Positions 1 through 10,411 of a stretch of DNA of 64,000 nucleotides are shown piece after piece. Each line of letters starts with the position of its first letter. Within the stretch, counting starts at the first letter, position 1. Source of the DNA: Ancistrus triradiatus (lineage: Eukaryota; Chordata; Actinopteri; Siluriformes; Loricariidae); contig JAJAGP010000182.1 in assembly GCA_025084515.1 (NCBI GenBank), positions 578,951-642,950 of the forward strand, in the 5' to 3' direction. The notes beneath the pieces are model-generated. The model did no database searches, was not told where the DNA came from, and saw only the letters and a list, made by a program, of their open reading frames with translations. Made by a program: the position numbers and the translations under genes.

Positions 1-335
1 ATCTTTTTGGAGAGCAGTGGCTTTCTCCTTGCAACCCTGCCATGCACACCATTGTTGTTCAGTGTTCTTCTGATGGTGGACTCATGAACATTAACATTAG
101 CCAATGTGAAAGAGGTCTTCAGTTGCTTAGAAGTTGCCCTGTGGTCCTTTGTGACCTCACCAACTATTACATGCCTTGCTCTTGGAGTGATCTTTGTTGG
201 TCGACCACTCCTGGGGAGGGTAACAATGGTTCTGAATTTCCTCCATTTGTACATAATCTGTCTGACTGTGGATTGGTGGAGTCCAAACTCTTTAAAGATG
301 GTTTTGTAACCTTTTCCAGCTTGATGAGCATCCAA
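1..335 (-). mobile_element. Tc1-like element (family A), N-terminal transposase fragment cut by window edge
   Basis: The reverse strand matches the N-terminal half of the transposase of the complete family A copies at 16261-17806 and 18335-19826, starting near the codons for the HTH region at about 332 and running to the window edge. The apparent + strand ORFs here are antisense shadows. The 5' terminal repeat is missing, so the copy ends abruptly at about 335. No intact reading frame remains. Confidence 0.85.
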
Positions 336-1704
336 GTCTGCATAAAATCTAATTATCTAAAATATCCCAGAATGATTTCACAGTATTCCAAAGAGGATCT
401 TGCGATATTACCAAATGCTTAGCCTTCTCTGTCTTCAAGTGCTCTGATAAATGCTGGATGGGGTTTAGGTGAGGTGTCTAGAGGAAAGCCGTTGACAGTC
501 ATCACTAGTGTGCTCAGACTTTGGGCCACCACTGTATAAATTATATGCAGTGTGTATGATAACATTTTCCAGTCATGTAAACACTTTTGTCTCAACATAA
601 AGTATGAATGAAGTGGTAACCGTTTTTAAACATATTACATTATTTTTGCCATAGTGATTGTTCATTTTTGTCCTTTGCACAAATATCCTCTGTAAATTAT
701 AGCAGCATGTCCACAAGTCCACAGGCAGACAGACATTTTTCCCCAAATCGCAAAAGTTTATTTTGAATATTTTTCCTCTGCACAGTGCAGTATTTTTGCT
801 TTTCTCCTGTTTTATAAAAATAATCTTGAAAGTAGGAGTTATCTGGAGATGCTTTGATGGGGTGGTGATCATTTCCTCATGCAGCATTAACGTGAACACT
901 AGATGTAAACACACAATGCTGATGGCATGAAGCAGTTAGAAGGTTCTTCTTTCCCAGCATTTTGTTTGGCAAGAAGATGGAAAGGCAGCAAGAATTTGAG
1001 GAGAAAATGAAGGTTGCCTGAAAAGGACACTTAAAAACAGCATGCAGTCAAACGCACTGTAACAGTTTTTACACATACTGCATATGAAACAGCATTATAC
1101 GTTTGTAATTTAATTTAAAAAAATTACAACTGTAATGTGCTTTGTCTTTAACTAAAAAAAAACTTTAGGGTCAGAAAGTACCCCACTATGACACGTATTA
1201 GGAAAGAGGAAGGAAAGTAAGGTGAAGAAGGAAATATACTTTCATGTGTACGTAAACAATGGCTATACTGCGTAGTACTGTTTGTTCTGTAGAAAAGTTA
1301 TTAGCGTTTTTGTTCTAGGTATGTAAATAATGTACTTAACCACCAGATGGTGCAAGATATCCAATTTCATTGCTTTGAAGTCTGTGGCTGACCTGAGTGT
1401 GTTGGGAAGCTAAAACGAGGCAGTACATTAGTCAGCATCAAAACTGTTTGTTTAAAACATTCACGTAAAAGCATGGCAGCATCCTTAGATCTACAGGATT
1501 ATTCATAAGTCACAAGTGGTAGGAAATTTCTATCTGTTTCACAAAGTATTAAACATAAATGGAATAAACCAGTACTAACTGAAATTAACTAATGGTTAAT
1601 TGATGTAATAAACGTAGTATATGTTTAATGGATGGACTAGAGTAATTTCCACCGTTGGTAGATTGACATAAGTTGACATAAATTGGAAGTGTTATGGGAT
1701 TATT
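336..1704. other. Non-coding stretch, no gene recognised
   Basis: AT-rich sequence without a convincing exon or complete repeat. The 336-560 part may be decayed transposon sequence but was not assigned. A CTCF-core-like string, CCACCAGATGGTGC, sits at 1340-1353; this is a motif resemblance only. Confidence 0.4.
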
Positions 1705-2195
1705 TTGATCAAATATTCTAGTTACAGTTGGCGCTTCACCTTCTGCATTCTGAACTAACTGTAGTTTATTTATAGATTTAATAGAGCATCCAATCAGTGG
1801 AGTGTTTCAGTAAACCATACTGCTAAGTTGTGCGTCAAAAGAGGGATCTGAATCATATTTGAAACCAAAGTTTTGGTGACATCAAAGACGGACTGGGAAT
1901 TGTGGAACAGTCTTTGGGGCATAGTAAAGCTTTAGACAGACTGTCTCTTACAATCCAACTAATAATACCTGCATTTTATTTGAGTTAAGTAAAATAATAT
2001 TAAATGATATCCAATCTTATATTTCCTTTACACAGTCCTCAGTGTAACTGCTTGTAAGGGCATTGTTTGGTTTAACTGAAAATACAACTGCATATCATCT
2101 GCATGTCATCTGCATAGCACTGGAAACTGATATGTTTATGAACAATTGACCCTAGCCAGAGCATGTACATTGAAAATAATAGCAGGCCCAATATA
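1705..2195 (-). mobile_element. L2-type LINE fragment, reverse transcriptase region
   Basis: The stretch follows, block by block, the - strand L2 copy at about 23940-24540, including the part that encodes the YADD box on the reverse strand (near 2095-2125). It is diverged, has small indels and no open frame. It lies just upstream of the zinc-finger exon, so it would be intronic to that gene. Confidence 0.75.
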
Positions 2196-2275
2196 TAATT
2201 TATATAGTGATTTTTAAAAATTTTTTACAAGCTTTTGAATAATGATGTCTTACTTTGTTTTTTCCCAAACCTCAG

Positions 2276-3675
2276 GTACTTCTGCTATAGAGGATGCAGT
2301 TGAGCAAAGCAGTACTCAACCAGAAGATCCAAGGTCATATGAATGCGATGAGTGTGAAAAGACTTTTACAACGATGGGTTGTCTAAAGCAGCACGTGGAA
2401 AGACACACCTACAACAAGTGTGGGAACAAACACAGATATGTGAGAGGCCAGAACAACCACCATTTGTCTCGTTTTAAAAAGAAGAAAGTGGTACATCCCT
2501 GCAAATCATGTGGGAAAAGCTTTGTAGATTTGGCAAAGCATCAGCTTGTCCACTTGGACGTCAAACCATATCTCTGTCGTGTGTGTGGAAAAGGGTTCAC
2601 TCTGGAGTCTATTCTGTTGGGGCACCAGAGACTCCATACAGGAGAAAAGCCATACCAGTGTGAGACATGTGGGAAACGATTCACACAGTCAAGTACACTT
2701 CACATTCACAGAAGGGTTCATTCAGAAGAGAAGCCTTGGAATTGTAACTTGTGTGACAAAACTTTCAAAACTCAGTCCAGTTTGAAAAAGCATCAGATAG
2801 TTCATACTGGAGAGAAGCCGCACACATGTGAAACGTGCGGGCAGAAGTTTGGGCATAGGGCAAATTTAAAGAGACACATGCTCAATCACTTTGACATAAA
2901 GCCATTTGTGTGTGAGGTCTGTGGGAAGAGCTACCGTCAGATGAGTTCACTAAAGGAGCATATGCCGGTGCATGGAATAGCAAAACCTTTCATGTGTGAG
3001 ATGTGTGGAAAGACCTTCGTCTATCATTATGCCCTGAAAAACCACAGGCTTACACACCTGGAGATTAGAGAAGTACATGGAGCTATAAAGAACCCCTGGA
3101 GCTGTGATACTTGTGGAAAGTTATACAGCTCCACTTATGGTTTGAAAATGCATCAAAGGCTTCACTCTGAGAACAATCCATTCACGTGTAAGGCCTGTGG
3201 AAAGACCTTTAGCAGTATGTCAGGCCTATACATGCACAAGCAGCATCATATGGATGTGAACGTTTTTGAGTGTGAGCTATGCAACAAGACTTTTGCGAAC
3301 AAGGCTTATTTGAAAGTGCACAAGTTTTTGCACACCAAGGAAAAAGTTCATAAATGCTTGCTTTGTGGAAAAGGCTTCAGCCTACCCAATGGACTTAAGC
3401 TGCATATGCTTATTCATACTGGTGATAAGCCACACCAGTGTGAAATATGCAGTATGTCCTTTCGTACTGTGGGCAATTTGCGAAGACATAAACGTATTCA
3501 CACTGGTGAAAAGCCATTTAGCTGTAAAGTCTGTGGTAAAAGCTTTAGCCAGCCAAACAATGTGAAGGCCCACATGCAAACTCACACAGGAATCAAACCA
3601 TATACATGTAAGAAATGTGGAAAGCAGTATGCCTACGTTAGAAATTACAATGATCACAAATGTGTACCTCTTTGA
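2276..3675 (+). CDS. C2H2 zinc-finger protein, terminal coding exon
   Basis: The frame opens at 2242, but a pyrimidine-rich tract and AG at 2274-2275 mark a splice acceptor, so the true exon probably starts at 2276 and earlier exons lie elsewhere. Numbered from the 2242 ATG (477 codons), a first finger is at residues 34-55, a degenerate unit at about 57-78, a shortened finger at 85-104, then an unbroken series from about 111 to 474. Around 14 fingers keep CxxC and HxxxH spacing. The last ends in DHKC, giving a Cys in place of the final His. Only some linkers are TGEKP-type; others read LDVKP, FDIKP, GIAKP or SENNP, and one gap (272-286) is longer. The family usually consists of nuclear DNA-binding regulators. 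No KRAB, SCAN or BTB domain is visible in this exon, so the paralogue cannot be named. Confidence 0.88.
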
Positions 3676-3956
3676 AAACAGTGTTTACTATAAGGCAGTG
3701 TTCAGTGCCTTTTGTTAGCAGTTTGAAACTGCATTCCTTAGGCTCATTACCACTATAAAGCAGTGGCAATAATATTACCAGTTGTGAACATCCGTTGTCG
3801 GTTGAAGAATATGTTGCTCCTAGTTGAAGATGATGTTTCTGTTGTCTTTTATGACAGTTATCTGAATGTGGCAGGAGTTTTGTGTTTGAGTGTTTGTCTG
3901 TGTAACGCTGTGAATGTAATGATGATATATGTAAATTATTTCAATATTAGAGCGAA
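3676..3956 (+). other. 3' flank / probable 3' UTR of the zinc-finger gene
   Basis: Follows the TGA at the end of the zinc-finger exon directly. No consensus AATAAA was found before the Tc1-like fragment that begins near 3957, so the transcript end is not placed. The short ORF here (3763-3960) has no recognisable domain. Confidence 0.4.
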
Positions 3957-4480
3957 ATGATACGTTTATTGGGGAAAACTGTGCCACTGAAAGGAGGCTC
4001 TAGTACCCTGTTGGACCACCTCTGGCCTGGACACAAGATGAGATACAGTTGGGCATGGAGGCATACAGCTTGTGTATGGTACCCTGTGGCACTTTTGCAC
4101 GCAGATATTGCAGCTGGACCTGTAGATCTGGTGGAGACATTCCTGGGGAAACGCCTGCTGTGTGTGAGCGAGCATTATCCTGCTGAATTGCTAGTTGGAA
4201 GCCCTGCCATGAGAGGAAACACGTGGCCACAGGATGTCCTACACATGTCACTGGTCTTTTAGTGCCCCTTGTATCACTACTAAGGGTGACCGACTGCCGT
4301 AGGCGATGGCTTCCCAGATCATCACTGCAGGAATTGGGGCAAGATTGAAGCACTCATCACAAGGCCTCCATACTCGATCCGGACCATTGTTGGATTCCAA
4401 CCAAAACCTGGATTTTATGAACACTTCCAGTCCACAGCAGGTCCAGGTTTCTTGTTCACGGCACCACTGCAAACGAAGGT
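3957..4480 (-). mobile_element. Tc1/mariner-type transposase remnant (a lineage different from the other copies)
   Basis: Two reverse-strand frames (4248-4472 and 4000-4353) together carry a DDE transposase C-terminal half. They show SRFWLESNNGPDRVWRP after the first catalytic Asp region, VVIQGALKDQ, then QQDNARSHTA with the second Asp, and a C-terminal ARGGPTGY. The frame shifts between the two parts, and the segment that should carry the last catalytic acid is scrambled. Terminal repeats were not identified. It abuts the 3' flank of the zinc-finger gene. Confidence 0.75.
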
Positions 4481-4913
4481 TGGCTGTGGTTGGCTGTTAA
4501 TGGCAGGACACATAATGGGCACTGTGACAAATTTCCTTCTGCTAAGTGCCTGGCAATGTTCCAGGTAGGGCTGCAACTAATGATTTTTTTTTTTTTTTGA
4601 TTGGTCGATTAGACAACGATTATTTTTGTCATGCCCTCGATCTGCTTCCTGTTGGCACGGCTCTTGTTCCAGCACATATTTCACCTCACTGACTCATGTC
4701 TGCACACCTGTGAAAGTCATCCATTGGCCAGTCTCTGCCTTAACATTAGTTCAGATAGCAAATTAATCGGAAAGCCTAGACAGTCCATCATAACGAACAT
4801 GCACTCACTCATACACAGTAAGGGTACTTACTTTTTGCCTCATCATCATCATGCTTTCTCTGTCGTGCTGGTCGCTCGGCATAAATCAGCATGAACAGCG
4901 CCACCATTCAGTA
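4481..4913. other. Non-coding; includes a hAT-like element end
   Basis: At 4562-4625 the sequence TAGGGCTGCAACTAATGATT followed by a T-run and a GATT-rich part resembles the end of a common fish hAT-type MITE. The partner end was not found. Otherwise no gene or repeat was recognised. Confidence 0.35.
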
Positions 4914-5093
4914 TTTACATTTATATTTGTAGCATTTAGCAGACGCCCTTATCCAGAGCGACTTTCAACTGATAGTCTTACAATCCAAGCAATTGTGGGT
5001 TAAGGGTCTTGCTCAACTTGGCATAGGTGGGATTTGAACCCATTTAGTTCTGGTCCATAGTCCATAGTCCATTACATTAAACGCTAGTCCCCA
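4914..5093 (-). repeat. tRNA-derived SINE, reverse orientation
   Basis: Contains the widely dispersed teleost core with TTTAGCAGACGC, TTATCCAGAGCGACTT and GGGTTAAGGGTCTTGCTC, followed by GGGATTTGAACCC. Read on the reverse strand, the last string is a Pol III B-box (GGTTCAAATCC). A second copy in the opposite orientation is at 53345-53510. Confidence 0.7.
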
Positions 5094-5191
5094 GTATGAT
5101 GTTCTTCATTAGTAGAGAATGCAGTAATGGCAAACAATGGAAGTTATACTGCCCCAGCATTGCAGTTCCAAAATAACAACTTGGAAATGAC

Positions 5192-5193
<2 letters not shown>

Positions 5194-5254
<61 letters not shown>
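5194..5254. repeat. (GT)n microsatellite
   Basis: About 61 bases of uninterrupted TG/GT dinucleotide. The ORF crossing it on the reverse strand is a poly(His-Thr) artefact. Confidence 0.97.
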
Positions 5255-5258
<4 letters not shown>

Positions 5259-6081
5259 GTAAAATGTGGTTGATATTTATCTAACAATGTACACTTATAA
5301 AATAAAGTAGCTGTATTAAACCATTGCTCAAGTAAACACCTACAAGCTGGAGAATCCATTAGTGTTGTATCACAATACTGTACAGTACAATGTAGTAAAA
5401 ATGTTCAGTTGGACTTCCCATAGAAACTTCTCACACCTGAAACTTTTGAAGGTTTTGGTTATACACTATATAATAAATCAATTCCAGGTGCTCTTCCCTA
5501 ATCATCTGCATCTAGTTCCTGGGATATCACCAGAGTGTATGGGCCAGTCCAACTGGAAGTCTTTCTTATTGCCTTGTTATGATACAACAATGTGTTAATA
5601 AAATATCAACTTTTTTTGTTTGTTAGCACCTACACTAGAAATGACCACTTAACGGGCCATCATAAATGTAACCAAAGCCTTGCCAGAAAATCACAACAAT
5701 AACATTATTGTCAAATACTTTCTACACGTAATATGTTTAATTTTGATGATCAGATTATACATTTGAATGTCGATCTGGTGTTTAAAATTGTCCATAATGT
5801 TGCACACTTGTATTTGAAGGACTTTGTACAGCTTTGTTCTGAGAACCAGTGCAGGGCTACAAATCGCAGCCTTTAGGGGGCAGTGTAAAATTTCTATACG
5901 GGTTATGTATTTTGCACACAGTCTGCTTTTTCTTACAGAGCTATTAACCCATAGAATGTACTACCTACTGATTGAAAAACTAGTGCGGATTTTAAGACAT
6001 TTTTCTCATGAACAAAAAATGGATTTAAAAAATCAATTGTGTTTGTATTAATGTAATCAGACTGTTATTTCAATTCTTATA
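5255..6081. other. Non-coding stretch, nothing recognised
   Basis: AT-rich; the ORFs present are short, lack domains and have no splice context. Confidence 0.4.
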
Positions 6082-6102
6082 CAATGGTACCTCAGTTCAT
6101 GT

Positions 6103-6168
6103 AATAATAATAATAATAATTCATTTTATTTGAAAAGCGCCTTTCAAACACCCAAGGACACTGTACAT
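6103..6168 (-). mobile_element. 3'-terminal scrap of a non-LTR retrotransposon or SINE
   Basis: A (TAA)n run followed by TTCATTTTATTTGAAAAGCG and CACCCAAGGACACTGTACATG looks like a LINE 3' tail in reverse. A CATG at each side fits a very short target duplication inside the surrounding MITE. The exact clade is not determined. Confidence 0.5.
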
Positions 6169-6712
6169 GTCGTTAATTTGTTCCAGAAGCTTTGTCGAGT
6201 ACTGAAAACGACAAGTACCAAGCAAATTTTTCCCGTAAGGAATAATGTAAATTGAATGAATCCGTTCAAGACCGCCAGAAAATCCCCACTGTATAAGGCA
6301 TTGTATGCATTAATGGAGTTGTATTGTACAGCTGCTCCCTGATTTACGATGTGGATATGTTCAACAAATCCATCATAAGTTAAACGTAACATGAACGTTT
6401 AATGTAGTCTATACTGCAATTTAGCGGAGACTAATAGACATTAACACTTACATTAACCTACAGTTGGTCAAAGTTATTAACATAAAGCTTATTTTATGAT
6501 AATGTATTGAAAAATCTCATGTAATTTAGTGAGTAATGGATTGAAAGTGAAAAGTACTTACTCAGGGCGTTAGTACTGCTAATGCTAACCATTCAGCCTG
6601 AAAGCCATTTTTCTTTTTGGTTGGCTGTTATTACTAACTGTGTTAGGACCCACGGGGGCTTATTTGCCCTAAGAATACAGTACTGTAGATGTAACAGTAA
6701 AGAAAAACACTA

Positions 6713-7345
6713 TGTTAGGATGTGGGGTAAAGAGGGCAGATGAAGATACAGGGTTCCAGCACAAAAGTAAAACGTTTATTAATAATAATCCAAAAGAACA
6801 GAAATAAACAAAGAAATGAACTGAGATCACACACAGCTAACAAATAAAACCTGGCATGGGAGCCGAAACGAAGACAAATACAAACTAACTAGGACTTGAA
6901 GGGACAAAACGAGACTGAATATAGCATAATATAGCTACCACGCCGCAGCTGTGAAAACGAGGAGCTTAAGTAGAAAGAATCTCAGCTGCGTGTGGTAGCA
7001 ATTAGTTCAACATACCAATCAAAAAACAAAACTGAACAAGGAGCAACTGCGAATATCAGCTGCGGCCATCTTTAGTCGCACAAGGGGTTGTGGGCGATGT
7101 AGTCCGCTCACCCACAACCGCAAAAACAAAGGAAAGGGGGGAAGGGCACGGATCCTGACAGTATCCCCAACCCCCAGGTCTCGGAAACGGAACAAACAGG
7201 ATTAGGTGTAGCGCTAAACGGCGCTAAGCGCTCGGAAATGGAGCCAACTGGCTCAGGTATCGAGTTACAGGGCCCCAATGGCCATCTTTAGTCGCACAAG
7301 GGGTTGTGTAGTTCGCTCGCCCACAACCGCAAAAACAAAACACAG
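6713..7345 (-). mobile_element. Collapsed Gypsy-type LTR element
   Basis: The unit 6713-7160 begins TGTTAGGAT and ends ATCCTGACA, as an LTR should. Immediately after it comes GTATCCCCAACCCCC, the reverse of a polypurine tract, placing the coding direction on the - strand. From about 7268 to 7345 the string CCATCTTTAGTCGCACAAGGGGTTGTG and its surroundings repeat part of the first LTR (about 7068-7130). The element is therefore one full LTR, about 110 bp of internal sequence and a piece of the second LTR, with all coding sequence deleted. Confidence 0.65.
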
Positions 7346-7487
7346 AACGGGGACTCGAATCACGTGACTCAACTCATACATGTTTAAGCAAGTGCACAGA
7401 GTACCGAGCAAAGGATGAAAACCGAGACAAAATTTTCTAGTCAAAATGGGGCAAGTTCAGAAGTGGTTGAGAACAGAAGTACCACTC

Positions 7488-8671
7488 TATTGGCATATAT
7501 AGATGGTAATTGATTAGGGTTATGTATGCATTTTGGTTGTTTGTAGTAAATTAATTTAGGGTGTGAGTGAGTAATATATTCTGAATGTGGGTTTCTGTAA
7601 TTTTGTATTGCATGTTATGTTTTTAGTATCTGCTTTACCTGCTCAGGGACTGCAGATGTAAATGAACTTATTAGCTAACTCTCTTGCAAAGCAACTTTAC
7701 TCTTTGGAGATTATTGTAATTTGCACATGATTCCTGACAAAATAATAACATAAACTAAATTAAACAACAAATCATCACAAAACCATTTTGTGACCTGAAC
7801 TGAAAAATCTCTCTTAGCAAGTAGGCACACAAACCTGACCAAGTTGCACTTGTATCTGGCTCATATCTATTATTTTTATGGTGTGTGGGGTAACATGAGG
7901 TGTGTAAAAATTTAGTTGAAATGTTTTTAACCTAGGTATATTGTTGATGAGACAGGATATTCACCAAACTCAGTGGCTGTTACATCTGTTGTCACATACT
8001 GTGGAAAGTTTTGCTGTGTATAGCAAGGGTTTTTCCTCGGCAGGAAATCCTTGAAGAAATCACTCTGTTTGTACTGCAGCTGTGAGCCATGTCTGTTACA
8101 TAAATTATTACTAAACCTATTTTCATTACACAGGAGGAGTATTAGTTCACTTATTGTAAGACTGGGACGAAGGGTAAATCAACTACATTGGAAAAATGAA
8201 AAATAAGATTCAAGCACAACATTCATTAAATTAATTTTCAGTAATCTTGTATGATAATGTTATTTTTACTCTCCGGAGGAATTCTATTTACTTGTGTTAC
8301 TTATTGTTTTGAGTACTCTCTATTACATTTCCATTTATGTCACTTAGCAGACCAGTACCAGTAGTCCGGTACCTTAACCACTGGGCTACCACAGTCCGAT
8401 ATTTATAACTATTTCAACGTGAACAATGGTTATTTAGGTATATCAATGGATAAACTATTTTAAATATGTACTCTTATAATACATTCTTTGAATACTGAGT
8501 GTAGATTTGTGTAGATTGTATATGATTTGGTTGATGTTTGTTAATTAAAATAATTCCCTGAAAGTAATTTTATGTATGGTCTTGCTATTTCTGTGAATGA
8601 CCTATTTCAGTTACTTATTAATACAGTATACATGTATTTTTATTTGACATGAACCAAGTGACCATGTATTT
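7488..8671. other. Non-coding; SINE scrap near the middle
   Basis: No exon recognised. At about 8322-8400 the strings ACATTTCCATTTATGTCACTTAGCAGACC and CTTAACCACTGGGCTACCAC are a heavily shortened reverse copy of the SINE seen at 4914-5093. Confidence 0.4.
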
Positions 8672-8806
8672 TTGTCTCATTTGCTGAACTTGGTTCTCTT
8701 TATCTACTTTTAGGACTTATGTGAAAAGCTGGTGATGTTTTAGGTCATATTTATGCAGAAATATAGAAAATTCTAAAGGGTTCACAAACTTGCAAGCACC
8801 GCTGTA
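8672..8806. mobile_element. Tc1 family A terminal-repeat remnant
   Basis: Matches the outer terminal repeat of the copies at 16.3-19.8 kb (TTAGGTCATATTTATGCAG to the CACCGCTGTA end). Only one end remains. Confidence 0.75.
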
Positions 8807-9013
8807 ACCTTGAGTGTTGATGTAACATTGTGTCTGTTGTTGAATAGCCATTGACACTGAATAGTGACGTTAAATAAACCCAAATATAAAAACAATAAAA
8901 CTGTCTATTTGGTTTATTTAATGTCACTTTCAGCATCAATAATTATTTAAGACAAAAACAAAGCTACATCAACACACAAGGTTACTTTGAAATTATCATA
9001 CATACTCAGGAGT

Positions 9014-9125
9014 GTAATCGGTTACCCTAATCTAATGCATGTCTTTGGACTTTGGGAGGAAACCAACACAGACACGGTTAATGGCATGCAAATTCCACAC
9101 AAGCAGCACCATCACTGCACTGCCC
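9014..9125. repeat. Interspersed repeat scrap (SINE-like)
   Basis: Carries CATGTCTTTGGACTTTGGGAGGAAACC followed by CATGCAAATTCCACAC, a combination recurring in fish SINE-like repeats. Related pieces lie near 11455-11515, 57225-57320 and 20478-20668. Confidence 0.5.
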
Positions 9126-9314
9126 CAAAACAACATTGTGGACAGAAATTCAAAATATAGTGGCACAGTGTGATATTTATGCATTCTTGCATATATTTGA
9201 CATTTATAAATAATATTTATTTCTTACTGAAAAGTAGTGAAAATACATCAGAACTGTGTGAAAATACACTGCCTTATAGTCTGAGAAAGCCATGGAGATC
9301 CCTATGCGAATAAG

Positions 9315-9402
9315 TGAAAACTGTTGATGTTGTAGGTCATATTTATGCAGAAATAGAGAAAATTCTAAAGGGTCCACAAATTTTCAAGCATCACTGTATA
9401 TA
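9315..9402. mobile_element. Tc1 family A terminal-repeat remnant
   Basis: Contains AGGTCATATTTATGCAG and AAATTCTAAAGGGTCCACAA, ending in CATCACTGTA, as in the family A ends. Orphan end only. Confidence 0.7.
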
Positions 9403-9411
9403 GAAACTAGT

Positions 9412-9474
9412 CGTGTGTGTGTGTATGTATGTATGTATGTATGTATATGTGTGTGTGTGTGTGTATATATATAT
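9412..9474. repeat. (TG)n/(TATG)n/(TA)n compound microsatellite
   Basis: Direct run of TG, TATG and TA units, directly beside the MITE that starts near 9475. Confidence 0.9.
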
Positions 9475-10331
9475 GTAAGTCCTCGACTTACGACGCAGAT
9501 CCGTTCCTAGGTGGCATCGTAAACCGATTTTCGGTGTAAGTCGGAAATAACATACTGTAATCACTTATCCTATCCTAACACCTATCCTAACACAGTAATT
9601 CTCAAAAAACGAGCCGCGTAACCCAAACACAACGTTCGCGTTATGACGTTTACGATGCAAAACCACTTACCGTATTTTTCGGACCATAAGGCGCACTTAA
9701 AATCCTTTAATTTTCTCAAAAATCGACAGTGCACCTTTAAATGCGGTGCGTCTAATGTATGAATTAATTCTGGTTGTGCTTTCTGACCTAGAACCGATTG
9801 TAGATGGTACACGGCGCTCATAAATCTGTCAAAATGTTTTAGCACGGTCTTGGTAGGTTACAAAGCTCACGGCCACCGTAGTCAGGAAACATTGCTGAGT
9901 AAATACGGTATGTGCTTCAGCATTAGGGTACGTGCATTCATTCATTTATTTTCGAAGCGGATTTCAAACTCAACGCTATCAGTCACGCAGTACAACATGG
10001 ACATAGAGCAGCTGTGAGAGAATTCAACATTAACAAATCAATGGTACAGAAGTGGAGGAAGCAAGAAGACGCCCTGCACCAGGTAAAGACCAAACTGAGC
10101 TTCCGACGGAACTTAAGAGTTTTGTTTCATTTCATGCGTCTTATAACCCGGTGCGCTTTATGTATGAAAATATACCCGTTAGCGCCGATTGTTGATATTG
10201 CTTATAATCCGGTGCACTTTATGGTCTGAAAAATACGGTAAGTGCGAAAACAAGGCTTTATACAGTAAATGGGAGATGCGTCGTAACCACGAAAACGTCG
10301 TAACTCGAGACCGTCGTAACCGAGGACTACC
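9475..10331. mobile_element. MITE with CTCGACTTACGACG-type ends, host of a pogo-like insertion
   Basis: The left end GTAAGTCCTCGACTTACGACG and the right end (reverse complement GGTAGTCCTCGGTTACGACG) form terminal inverted repeats. Its own sequence covers 9475-9669 and 10239-10331, about 285 bp in all. The pogo-like element at 9670-10238 splits it. It has no coding capacity and sits between microsatellites. Confidence 0.65.
9670..10238 (+). mobile_element. Non-autonomous pogo/Tigger-like element
   Basis: The ends CCGTATTTTTCGGACCATAA and (reverse complement of the right end) CCGTATTTTTCAGACCATAA form inverted repeats of about 27 bp, flanked by TA on both sides. At 10014-10110 a + strand remnant reads REFNINKSMVQKWRKQEDAL, matching the helix-turn-helix of pogo-type transposases, and then becomes unreadable. 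The DDE domain is absent, so this copy could only move with help from another source. Confidence 0.75.
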
Positions 10332-10409
10332 TGTGTGTGTGTGTGTTGTATGTATGTGTGTGTGTGTGTATGTGTGTGTGTATGTATGTGTATATATATA
10401 TATATAATA
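10332..10409. repeat. (TG)n/(TATG)n/(TA)n microsatellite
   Basis: Simple-sequence run between the MITE and the foldback element. Confidence 0.9.
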
Positions 10410-10411
10410 TA

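Larger units (their letters stand above)
6082..7487. mobile_element. MITE-like DNA element with later insertions
   Basis: The left end CAATGGTACCTCAGTTC and the right end (reverse complement AGAGTGGTACTTCTGTTC) form imperfect terminal inverted repeats, with TA on both outer sides. Related right-hand halves recur at 63200-63342 and 63440-63742, including the strings ACAGTACTGTAGATGT and TTCTAGTCAAAATG. It carries no transposase. Two later insertions lie inside: a LINE 3' scrap near 6103 and a Gypsy LTR element at 6713-7345. Confidence 0.6.

Noticed and set aside
42..422. A 126-codon + strand ORF at the window start
   Set aside because: It is the antisense of a Tc1 transposase N-terminus; the same pattern recurs at every family A copy.
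4914..5093. A functional tRNA gene
   Set aside because: Only a B-box-like string within a SINE is present, with no cloverleaf, and copies occur elsewhere.
5144..5359. Reverse ORF with a run of His-Thr
   Set aside because: Translation of a (GT)n microsatellite.
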